From positions 1 through 64,000 of the forward strand of contig JAAELO010000756.1 in NCBI GenBank assembly GCA_024226555.1: a DNA stretch of 64,000 nt, in the 5' to 3' direction. Of the stretch, positions 8,816-17,500 are shown piece after piece. A program made the translations under genes and the position numbers. The notes under the pieces are model-generated. The model worked only from the letters and a program-made list of their open reading frames with translations, was not told where the DNA came from and did not search any database. The stretch comes from Desulfobacterales bacterium. Lineage in GTDB: Bacteria > Desulfobacterota > Desulfobacteria > Desulfobacterales > JAAELO01. How positions within the stretch are numbered: the first letter of the stretch is position 1; every line of letters begins with the position of its first letter.

Positions 8816-9623
8816 CTATTTTATGAAACCATAAAACCCTACATAACGCTTGGCATTCCCGAGAATAATGAGACTGTGTCACAAATCAATTTATATGTTT
8901 AAGAGTGAAAATATTTTGTATTAGGGCATTAGAGATATTTGCGCCAATGGTTGTCATTCCAGAACCTGATTAAAGCTTGTTCTTAATCAGGTATCAGGAA
9001 TCCAGAGGTTTTAAGCAATCAAAATATTCTTTAATTGAAATAAGTATTCTTCCAAAAAACAAAAAGAAACAAAAACCCTCTGCCGATGCTGAAATAAAAT
9101 GCTTTGCTTTTATTTTAATCTAAACTTTTAAACAACCTACATAAAAAATTCCAAAAACGTAAATTTTTTATTCAAGGTTTAACAAACACATTATGAAATA
9201 ATTTTTCGTGATTGGTTTTGTAGGGGCGGTGCTTGCCTCCATCCGTTCCGATAAACTATAAATCAAAATGTAATTGAATTATCCACAAAACTAATGAAAA
9301 AAATCAGTAGGGTGTTAACGTCCTTCAACGCACCTTAACAAACTTAGCAGCGTGTCATTCCTGAGAATATTTTATTGTTTTTTTGTAAAATATGAGTCTG
9401 GAATCCATATGTTTTGCAGGCAAAAGAATGAAACTGGCAAATAATAGTGAATAACTATCTTATTATATTTTTGATTGCTGAATCTCTGTAGAAGACAATT
9501 AATAATTTTTTTTTAATTACATTTACTTCAAAAAAACACAAAAAGTTTCACATGTTAGGTATGTCAGGTAGTTTTCTATTTTTGAGCTATAGTTACTTTA
9601 TTTCCGGTTAATTAGAGGTTCCC
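8816..9623. other. Gene-poor intergenic region with degraded repeats
   Basis: I see no credible gene. It contains two copies of a dispersed repeat in which GTCATTCC-type sequence is matched downstream by GGAATCCA-type sequence (about 8953-9003 and 9354-9417; a solo copy recurs near 31729). A solo right end of the MITE family, ATTAGAGGTTCCC, lies at 9611-9623. The region looks like accumulated mobile-element debris. Confidence 0.5.
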
Positions 9624-9824
9624 TAAGCAGATAGAAATAACACAAACTGCAAATATTTTATTAGCAGTAAAAGTGTTTTTTTCTTGATCAAATTGAATTC
9701 TCAGAGTATTGTTTTAAACGATACGATAAAAACATTGAGTTTTTATTGACATAGCAAGCCGGAAAGGAGCTACGAACTCCTAACCGACTCTAAACAAAAA
9801 CCATTCTCTACAGAGGAGAACGAT

Positions 9825-9975
9825 CATGTCTGTATATTCTTTTACAGAATCCACAAGGTTCCGTCAACGCCTCTTTCACACGCCGGGGCAGTTTTTACAC
9901 ATTAAACAGTTTAAATATGGAAAACAAGCAGATTCTAATGGCCTTCGTTGCGGGCTTATATGCTGTATTTCCTAA
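9825..9975 (+). pseudogene. Possible remnant ORF (SFTES repeat)
   Basis: A short frame from the ATG at 9825, preceded by GAGGAGAACG, begins MSVYSFTESTRFRQRL and stops after about 49 codons. The DNA segment TCTTTTACAGAATC...TTCCGTCAA recurs at about 14297-14325, in similar context. It looks like a fragment of a duplicated or mobile sequence. I do not recognise the protein. Confidence 0.3.
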
Positions 9976-10013
9976 ATTAATTGTGTAACTGAACCGGGAC
10001 TCAAATAAACAAA

Positions 10014-10146
10014 GGGAACTCTCTTAATAATTAGTATTTTGATTGAAATACAAGGCTGAGAAAAAAATAACGAGCCGATTTTACTACAGTTATTTTTTTT
10101 TGAAGAACGCAGTAGTTCGGTCAAAAGGCAATTGTTAGAGGTTCCC
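10014..10146. repeat. MITE copy E
   Basis: The left end is GGGAACTCTCTTAATAATTAG and the right end GCAATTGTTAGAGGTTCCC, with the family-typical interior (GAAATACAAGGC, AACGAGCCGATTTTACTACAG, AACGCAGTAGTTCGGTCAAAAGG in successive blocks). There is no ORF. Confidence 0.8.
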
Positions 10147-10291
10147 TAATAAGTTTTTTATGTGGTTTCTGTATCATTAAAATCTTTAAATATTTTTTAG
10201 AAATCAAATAAAAAGCACTTTTACTTTGAATTGCCTATTGCTCCCTTTATTTCTGAACCGGTTTTGCGCGTGGAAGAGGTATATTAAGTAT

Positions 10292-10477
10292 GGGAGCCTC
10301 TATAACTTAGATTTTGAGATGAAGTACAAGTGAGTCGGAAATTATAAACCGCAGGAATATATGGCAATATTTTGAGGATTATCTTTTTCAAATCATGTCT
10401 CTTGTTTTTCAAATCGTCTTTTCTTATAAAAAAACAAGATATGTAACTCGCTCAAAAGATAGTTAGTAGAGGTTCCC
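10292..10477. repeat. Divergent MITE copy F
   Basis: GGGAGCCTCTATAACTTAG at the left and GATAGTTAGTAGAGGTTCCC at the right are degenerate forms of the family ends. The interior is longer and more diverged than in other copies, suggesting an old insertion. Confidence 0.6.
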
Positions 10478-10538
10478 ACAGTATTTTAAGTGTCAGGTCT
10501 GGCCAATGAACTGCCCCCATGGTCAAACCTTAAGGTTT

Positions 10539-10569
10539 AACCGGGCAAAATTAATTTTTTGCCCGGTTT
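10539..10569. terminator. Hairpin, terminator-like
   Basis: AACCGGGCAAAA pairs with TTTTTTGCCCGGTT across a short loop. It could be a bidirectional terminator ahead of the small gene that follows; there is no obvious gene upstream for it to serve. Confidence 0.5.
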
Positions 10570-10698
10570 CAAAATCAAATTTCAATATTGGAATCCTGTC
10601 ATAGGAGCACTGTCAAAATTTATAAAGACATATCATTACCCGACTTGATCGGGAATTTCAGGCTTAATAAACGACTTAAAAACATAAGGAACCTTTTA

Positions 10699-10998
10699 AT
10701 GTATATAAAAATCAACTACAACTTTGTAGAAACACTGGTAAAATTCAATGATGTTATCGCAAGCTATGGCGGAACCTATGACAAATGGTATGTTGGTTTA
10801 ACAAGAGATCCAAAACACAGTTTTTCAGATATTCACAAATTGAATTTTAATAATATCCACTGGATTCTAACTAATAAATGTTCTCCGGTAATCACTGCAT
10901 ATTCCAAAAGAATGCTAACAGCACTTGGTTGTAAATCCGATAAGGAACTGGATATGAATGATTCTGATCGTGTATACCTCTATCGGATTTACAAATAG
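10699..10998 (+). CDS. Small conserved hypothetical protein (YDKWYVG motif)
   Basis: A 99-residue protein with YDKWYVGLTRDPKHSF in the middle and a C-terminal VYLYRIYK. This pattern (D-x-WYVG-x-T-x-DP, then W, then a VYxY end) matches a widespread family of small uncharacterised bacterial proteins that may be related to the GIY-YIG fold. I would not claim nuclease activity. The ATG at 10699 is preferred over 10588 because AAGGA at 10687-10690 is well placed, and the extra N-terminal residues have no family resemblance. It stands alone in an accessory region between two inverted-repeat elements. Confidence 0.6.
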   Translation: MYIKINYNFVETLVKFNDVIASYGGTYDKWYVGLTRDPKHSFSDIHKLNFNNIHWILTNKCSPVITAYSKRMLTALGCKSDKELDMNDSDRVYLYRIYK

Positions 10999-11022
10999 CA
11001 ATTGATGCTGTTACCTATTAAA

Positions 11023-11208
11023 TGGAATCTCTAATAATTAGAATTTTTGATGAAAAATAGCGTTTATAAAAGCTTTTAGTTTTATAAAATTTCTGCATAG
11101 CAAAAAATAACGGGCTTATTCGTTTGTAAAAAGGTTTTATTTTTTAAAGCTTACAGTTTTGTTTTTGTTATATCTGTGTTTTGCAAAAAGATCAGTTATT
11201 AGATTCCC
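11023..11208. repeat. MITE copy G
   Basis: The left end GGAATCTCTAATAATTAG is followed by TTTTTGATGAAAAATAGCG. The right end is AGATCAGTTATTAGATTCCC. The interior resembles other copies, with an internal AAGCTTTTAGTTTTATAAAA segment also seen in copy A. Confidence 0.75.
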
Positions 11209-11486
11209 TAAACAGGTTTTCTCCGATTGTTTTATTAACGTTTTGATATTTGAAAAGAGGATTTTATTGGATATCTGTTTTTTCAAAATTATGATATTTG
11301 TTTTTGCATTACATCACCTGTTATTGTACGAATGATAGCATTTTGTATAAATACAATTTACTTTTTATATTTTTAATGATAGTGAATTATTTTATTTTAA
11401 ACTGAAATATTTTAGATATTGACCCGGAAATTAAATAAATGTTTATTTAATTTGTTAATACAATTGTTATTTCATTAGATTAAGGC

Positions 11487-11580
11487 TGGCAACAGCCTCC
11501 GGTTACCCAACGATCGAGCTACCGTTTCACATTTTTAAATTAATAGCTTAATACGCTCGACGGGTAATTAGATGTTAGCA
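11487..11580 (+). other. attC-like recombination site 1 (integron cassette boundary)
   Basis: An imperfect palindrome. TTACCC then TCGAGC on the left (11503-11519) pairs with GCTCGA then GGGTAA on the right (11555-11567), with unpaired bases between the two blocks. An R'-like GTTAGCA closes the site at 11574-11580, immediately before a GNAT gene. This bulged-stem layout is characteristic of attC sites recognised by integron integrases. The R boxes deviate from the RYYYAAC / GTTRRRY consensus, so the call is tentative. Confidence 0.45.
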
Positions 11581-11595
11581 TCGAAGAGATTAGCA

Positions 11596-12066
11596 ATGAT
11601 TAAACTTTGCAAATTTGAATCAACTGATATCTCCAAATTACTTGAATGGATTCCTGACGCAAGGTTCCTTTTGCAATGGGCTGGGCCTAAATACATTTTC
11701 CCATTGAATAGAGACCAATTAATGATGGAACTTGATGGAACAAAGGGCCATCAACCCTCACATTTCATGTTCAAATCCATATATACCGCTGATAAAAAAA
11801 CTGTTGGTCATATAGAATTAATGGCTGTCGATTATAACAAAAGAACTGCCAGATTGGGTCGTGTTTTAATAGGGCCGAATGAAATGCGTAGTAAGGGATA
11901 CGGGAACCAGATGATTCACGATGCTCTTAAGTTCGGTTTCGAGATATTAAATCTAAATGAAATAGATTTGGGAGTTTTTGATTTTAATAGTTCTGCAATA
12001 AAATGTTATCAAAAGATAGGGTTTAGGAAGTATGAAATTCGACAAAATGCCAGAAAAATTCAATGA
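11596..12066 (+). CDS. GNAT-family N-acetyltransferase (C-terminus frameshifted)
   Basis: A GNAT-fold acetyltransferase using acetyl-CoA. It shows a RimI-type start (MIKLCKFESTDISKLLEWI), a VGHIELMAVDYNKRTARLGRVLIGP beta-strand region, the acetyl-CoA loop RSKGYGNQM and the C-terminal NSSAIKCYQKIGFRKYE. The frame ends at 12066 after ARKIQ. A +1 frame continues as FNDEVWTLVMMKLAKK, which is what a complete GNAT C-terminus looks like, so there is a one-base frameshift around the A-run at 12054-12060. The substrate is unknown. ATG 11596 is preferred over 11572, which lies inside the attC-like site. GNAT genes are common integron cassettes. Confidence 0.75.
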   Translation: MIKLCKFESTDISKLLEWIPDARFLLQWAGPKYIFPLNRDQLMMELDGTKGHQPSHFMFKSIYTADKKTVGHIELMAVDYNKRTARLGRVLIGPNEMRSKGYGNQMIHDALKFGFEILNLNEIDLGVFDFNSSAIKCYQKIGFRKYEIRQNARKIQ

Positions 12067-12128
12067 TGAAGTATGGACTCTGGTTATGATGAAATTGGCA
12101 AAAAAATGTTGGCAAAAAAAAAAAATGT

Positions 12129-12252
12129 GCGAACAATAGCTTGCACAGCCGACCGGGCTACGCCACCACTTTTTAGAACTGTCATATCAAAGTATTTCAT
12201 TTTTTTAAAGGTTTTAGCAGTGCCCGCCCGCCGGTTGAAACAAACGTTAGGC
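12129..12252 (+). other. attC-like recombination site 2
   Basis: The right end is a perfect GTTRRRY box (GTTAGGC, 12246-12252). The left end reads GCGAACAATAGCTTGCACAG, the usual look of an attC left half. Between them, GGCTACGCC and CCGCCCGCCGG segments could form the bulged stem. The next gene starts six bases after the R' box, as in integron cassettes. Confidence 0.55.
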
Positions 12253-12257
12253 AGCAG

Positions 12258-12602
12258 ATGATGACTAAAAACATTGAAAAAACTATATTACAAGCATCAG
12301 AACATGCCCATGAATTGATCCATAAATTACACAGATCAGATCCTGATAATGAAACATTTGAGCAAGTTGGATTGCTTGCCGGTCATAAGACGGTTGTTGA
12401 TTTTATAGACTATGGTGAGATAGGCTGCGCATTGCATCATCTTCTTTACATGATCCATGAATCAGACATTGAGTTTCCGAGAAAGCAAATGCTGAGGCTA
12501 CATCATATTGCTCATGAGATAGGTGAAAAGAATCACTACAGCAAAGAAAATCAAGTGAATCTTACTACTGAACAGATATCAAAAATTTACAATACACCAT
12601 GA
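12258..12602 (+). CDS. Small all-helical hypothetical protein (cassette gene)
   Basis: A 114-residue protein, rich in His, Glu and Leu and predicted helical throughout. The segment VGLLAGHKTVVDFIDYGEIGCALHHLLYMIHE resembles the helical core of MafI-like immunity proteins, which neutralise polymorphic toxins. The match is from memory of the pattern and weak. The gene starts immediately after an attC-like site (GTTAGGC) and has tandem ATGs (12258 and 12261). No toxin gene is adjacent, so if it is an immunity protein it would be an orphan carried as a cassette. Confidence 0.6.
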   Translation: MMTKNIEKTILQASEHAHELIHKLHRSDPDNETFEQVGLLAGHKTVVDFIDYGEIGCALHHLLYMIHESDIEFPRKQMLRLHHIAHEIGEKNHYSKENQVNLTTEQISKIYNTP

Positions 12603-12931
12603 TAATCTGTTAAATGAGCTGCCGAACATACCACTGCACCTGACCGCGAGAACTTACGCGGTTTAAAAAAAATAATTCTTCTTTTTATATTATAAACGCC
12701 CCGGTTCGTTTTTAAAAACAAAAACGACATCCTACGAAAAGCTGTAATTATTAAAAGAAGAAAAAGGCATTCTACTGTGACTATTATTCACCAAAAAGGT
12801 GCTTTTTAGAGCTTATTTTGATAAATAGAGAAAGAACAAAAAAGTTGTTCGTTTCAGTAATTTAAATTTTAACTATGCCGCTGGTAAATGTAACCGTTGT
12901 GCGGTGTATTCATTTAGGATGATAAAATAGT
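12603..12931. other. Intergenic region with a possible interrupted attC site
   Basis: After the cassette gene, GCCGAACATACCACTGCACC (12621-) is followed by the hairpin ACCGCGAGAACTTACGCGGT (12643-12662). About 230 bp later GTGCGGTGTATTCATTTAGG (12899-12918) is a partial inverse of the left end. The distance is too long for a normal attC site, so it may be one site interrupted by an AT-rich insertion. I see no gene. Confidence 0.35.
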
Positions 12932-13156
12932 ATGAGTATTAAACAAAAAAATAATCCATTACATGGTATTACGTTAGAAAAAGCGATAATCAGATTAGTA
13001 GAACATTACGATTGGGAAGGACTGGCTCAGAGGATTAGCATCAATTGTTTCAAGAGTAATCCATCAATTAAGTCATCTTTAAAATTCTTACGCAAAACAC
13101 AATGGGCGAGAGAGAAGGTTGAAAGTTTGTATATTTCAACATTTAAAAATAAATAG
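12932..13156 (+). CDS. VF530 family DNA-binding protein
   Basis: A 74-residue protein of the VF530 (DUF2132) family. The signature runs [22 protein letters not shown], then [22 protein letters not shown], then [11 protein letters not shown]. The family is named after a Vibrio fischeri protein whose structure suggested DNA binding; its role is unclear. The length is complete for the family. The gene has a short leader after an attC-like right end (ATTTAGG), so it is probably the third cassette of the small array. VF530 genes occur both on chromosomes and as cassettes. Confidence 0.85.
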   Translation: MSIKQKNNPLHGITLEKAIIRLVEHYDWEGLAQRISINCFKSNPSIKSSLKFLRKTQWAREKVESLYISTFKNK

Positions 13157-13325
13157 TTAGAATTCCATTCTCTGAAATTATAAGGTTATACACCATTGAA
13201 TATAAAGAAAAGACAAGAGGACAGAGCTTCAAATACCCTTTGTAAAGGGCAACTGATGATTTTGACCATATGTCTTTGAAACAGGAGAATAAGAAAGGGG
13301 ACAATAAAGAAATTTTTAATAATGA

Positions 13326-14228
13326 CTAATGGATGCCAACATGCTTATTATTGATTAACAATAACCTTCTGTTCACTAAATCAAGTTCATAAATATCTTC
13401 AAAAAACCATGCTGCAGTCCCACCATAACAGTCTCTTGCATAATTACTGAATTTTATCAGTATTTTTTTATCTTCTTTTAAAACTGAGATACTGTTATTG
13501 TCATTATTACAACAGTCACTTTTGTCCTGTTTTAAAAGAATAATCTTATCCTTCGTTTTTTTTGAAGCAAGCTGAAGTTCTGTTTTTTTGGCCCCATTAA
13601 TTAGATATATTTTGGGACATGTACGCATTTCATCCGACATTCCGGATTTCCCTTGCTCTACAACAAGGCAATTCTGAATATTCACAAATCTTAAATCAAG
13701 TCCATTATGTTCTTTGTGCTTGCACTTTATAATGTTAAAAGGTTTTTTGGTTTTAATTTTTTCAGTAATAAGTTCTCGAAAATCCATACAGGTTAAATGA
13801 CGGCGTGTATTGCAGTATACTTTTTTTGCTTCAGAAATGCCTTTTTTTAAATCCATACATTTACCGTAGTTATACATGAGAGATGATAGAGGCTTACCTG
13901 TATCTGAATCATCATCAATCAATTCAAGTACATCCTCAAAACATTCAAAACAGGCTTTTGGATCATTTTTTTTGTAAGCAGCTAATGCAAGGTCTGAATA
14001 TGCCCATATCATTATCTTTTTTATTTCAGAACGACACTGTTTTGATGTTATCGCTTTTTCCATGAAATTTCTAAGACCAGTATAAGCTTTTTCATATTTT
14101 TTCTGTTTATACATCTTCAGAAAAACAGCTCGTTGTTTATTAATATTTTTGCAATGGATTATTTCCGCCGAAACGGTTGTAGTAGTAAAAAAGCAAATTG
14201 CAATCAGTAAAATTAGCTTGATGATCAA
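13326..14228 (-). CDS. Secreted hypothetical protein, Lys/Cys-rich
   Basis: A 300-residue protein with a clear signal peptide (MIIKLILLIAICFFTTTTVSA) and no further membrane segment, so periplasmic or surface-exposed. The first half is helical and TPR-like (KQKKYEKAYTGLRNFMEKA, LALAAYKKNDPKACFECFEDVLEL). The second half is beta-rich and contains several Cys (about ten in total), suggesting disulfides. I do not recognise the family. It is a single gene on the minus strand with its promoter region abutting a degraded repeat. Confidence 0.7.
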   Translation of the reverse strand: MIIKLILLIAICFFTTTTVSAEIIHCKNINKQRAVFLKMYKQKKYEKAYTGLRNFMEKAITSKQCRSEIKKIMIWAYSDLALAAYKKNDPKACFECFEDVLELIDDDSDTGKPLSSLMYNYGKCMDLKKGISEAKKVYCNTRRHLTCMDFRELITEKIKTKKPFNIIKCKHKEHNGLDLRFVNIQNCLVVEQGKSGMSDEMRTCPKIYLINGAKKTELQLASKKTKDKIILLKQDKSDCCNNDNNSISVLKEDKKILIKFSNYARDCYGGTAAWFFEDIYELDLVNRRLLLINNKHVGIH

Positions 14229-14444
14229 AATAAGAACCTTTCCTTTGATGATTTGAAACTATGGGAACCTCTATTTTATATCGAAAAAGAAACTATTACT
14301 ATTTCTTTTACAGAATCACATTTGTTCCGTCAATCACTTACTATTAACATGGTTTCAAAATACATGGGCAGATCTTCAAATAACCTTTGTAAAGGACTAC
14401 TGAATATTTGCCCATTATCTTTCTTAAATTATAAATTATATTTA

Positions 14445-14536
14445 GGGAATCTCTAATAACCTCTTTTGGCGAAATACTTTGTTATTTTTTGAAATGCCTT
14501 GTATTTCATCCAAAATTTTAATTTTTAGAGGTTCCC
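14445..14536. repeat. MITE copy H (short)
   Basis: GGGAATCTCTAATAACCTC on the left and TTTTAATTTTTAGAGGTTCCC on the right enclose about 55 bp. It lies at the 3' end of the large kinase gene and could serve as its terminator hairpin. The adjacent 14297-14430 segment is the second copy of the SFTES remnant. Confidence 0.7.
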
Positions 14537-17500
14537 TTAAGTATCCAGGGGTAGTTTGATAATAAAAGTAGTTCCTTTACCAGGAGTGGACTTAACGCTC
14601 ATCTCTCCCCTGTGATTCTCTGTGATTATGAAGTAGGAGACGCTCAGTCCAAGACCAGTACCAACTCCGGTTGGTTTGGTAGTAAAAAAGGGTTCAAAAA
14701 CACGCTTGAGGGTTGCATCAGTCATACCTGTACCACTATCTTCAATTTCCATGCGGATTTTATTTGCACTAACCTCGTGTGCAAGTCGCAGGATGAAATA
14801 TGGCTTCTTACTATCATCCTTTTCTATTGCTTCCTGAATAGCATCTGCTCCGTTACGAAGGATATTAAAGAGAACCTGTTGAATTTTACCTGCCTCACAG
14901 GGAATTTCAGGCAGATTATCTTCATATTCACGAACTATTTTTATCTGACGGAAGTCAAACTTCTTCTTAAGGTCGTAATCACTTCCTGCCATATCAACAG
15001 TCTGATCAAGTAAGTCAACCAGATTATGAGATTGAAAAGAGTTACTTTTCCTCGCGAAACTCAGCATATTGCTTACAATCTGAGTGGCACGTATGCCTGA
15101 TTCGTTGATAATCTCAAGCATTGATATAATTCCACGTGCTTCCATAAAAGAGTGGATATTTTTCATCGAAATACCTATTTCTTTTGCCACGCGCTGATTT
15201 GCAGGCATTTCAAGATTTGTAAGACGTTTATTTATTACATCAGCAATCTGCATTATTCCAGCCAGAGGATTATTAATTTCATGTGCCATACCAGCAGCTA
15301 ACCCACCAACAGAAAGCATTTTTTCGCTCTGGATCATCATCTCTTCCATTTGTACATGTTCGGTTGTATCATCTATACGAATTACAGCTCCAACCTCACT
15401 GTTAGAGATTAGAGGATAGACCGTTACATCCTCGTATCGTTTTCCATCCTTATCATTTCGACACCGCCTGGGATCAAAATAGACTTCATGTGACTGCATG
15501 GCATTTCTAACTTGTTCCATTTCATCATAGAGACGGGGAATAACAATTTCCAACGGTTGACCTTCAGCATCTATTGGTGAAATCCCTGTACTTCTTTGTG
15601 CCTCAGCATTCCATTGTGTAACTTTCCCCTCGGAATCAACACCCACGAGCACAGAAGGCATTGAATCGATGATATTGGACATATAGTTACGAAGGCGGTG
15701 CAGTTCTTCTTCGGCTTGCTTGCTTTTGGTTATATCTATAGATGTAGACATAAGAGCAATTGGATTGCCATTATCGTCCAAAACAGTGGCTGCTGAGACA
15801 AGGACGTCAAATAAAGTACCGTCTTTTCTTTTTGCTTTTATTTCACCGCTCCATTTTCTTCCTTTGCCCAATAGTGAGCCCATGATCTCATCCACCCTGT
15901 CATTTACCATCCATAAATCACTAAAATGTAAACCAATGACGTCTTCAGGGCTATCATATTTCCATAATTTTAAAAAAGTTGGATTTACATATGTTACAAT
16001 ACCTTCCAGAGTTGCTGTGGAAATAGTGCTTGAGGCTGAACGTATAATGAAGTCTTTTTTCCTGAGTTCTTTTTCAGCCTGAACTATTTCATTAAATAAT
16101 TTTGCATTTTCCAGAGATATTGCTGCCTGGGAAAGTATTATATTAAGATGTTTTATTCTTTCATCAGAAAAGACATTTGTGTTTAGATTATTTTCTAAAA
16201 AGAGTGCTCCCTGTACCTTCTTTTTATTGAGAATTGGCATTGCCAGAACAGATTTAGAAGAGTTATTTTTAATATAACTATCCTTAATGAACTGACCTTC
16301 AAAACAAGCGTTTTGCAGTATTATGTTTTCACCTGTTCTAACTACATATCTTATAATTTTTTCAGATAGTAAATTTGTGTTTTCCAGATTTTCATCGATA
16401 AATATCTCTTTTTTCTTACTTTCAACATTGAAACCGGAAACGATTGAGAGTGTTGTTTTTTGCTTTAAAACGATATATCCTTTTTGAGCACCTGTATTTT
16501 CAATAATGATTTCCATAAGCTTTGAGAGAAGCTCATCTGTTACAATTTCACTGGAAATAGTTTGCGTTGCCTTTTGGACAGAATCAATATCCAATATAGT
16601 GAAACTTTCATCAGGAACTGTTTTATTCTGCATTTCATGTAAAAACAGATGGGGATATTCATTTTCAAGAATTTCACTCTTTGGAGTACAACCCCATTTT
16701 TTATAGCATAAATAAGCATCATAGATATAAGCTTCAGATATTCTACCTTTTCCACGTTTTTTCCAGAAAGAAGCTATCAGCTCATTTATAATTCCCTGAA
16801 GGTGTAAATAGCTATTTTCCTCTGCAGATTGAACAGCTTTATCGTAAAAATCAATTGCTTCTGAATATTCATTCTTTATTCGTTTTACTTCAGCAGTCAG
16901 TATATAATACATAGGAGCAAAATTTAAGTGATTGAGATCTGCATAATTTTTAAACTCCCGGCTTAAACCTATTGTTTTATCCAGATATTTTTCCTGTTTA
17001 TCCATCGAGACTTTTTCATAATTCTGCATAAGGGTTATTCCATAAAAGCAAAGCCCCAGGTATGGTTGAAACTGACCAGCATTAGCTCTGACATAATCTT
17101 CAAAATTTGTTTCTGAAACTATTTTTAACGACTTCTCATATTCTCCAAAAACAATGAAAATCAGTAGTTTACATATGTTAAATAATCCAATTGCCGGGAA
17201 TTGTTTTGTAGTATGAAATTTTTGAAAATCCAACTCTTCATTGAAAGCATCACCTTTAATAAGGTATTTATCTTTAGCTAATCCTAACAGGTTATAAACA
17301 GCTTGTTTGGGAGGATTAAAGTACGTCAGAGAAGTTTCCTGTCTTAATATGTGTATTGAATCTGTAAAAGTATCATACTGCTTTTTGGCTGATTCAAGGT
17401 TATCTCCGGCTAACAAAAATCTCATACAATAGTGATTCACACAATAAGATGCCCATTGAGTATTCCCGGCATCTATTCCTATATGATATGCTTCTATTAG

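Noticed and set aside
8953-9003. Terminator or riboswitch in the long gap after nadC
   Set aside because: The inverted GTCATTCC/GGAATCCA motif recurs elsewhere without nearby genes, so it is a dispersed repeat and not gene-specific.
12073-12261. Plus-strand ORF starting MDSGYDEIGKKMLAKK
   Set aside because: It overlaps the frameshifted GNAT end and the attC-like site, has no ribosome-binding site, and only reads through recombination-site sequence.
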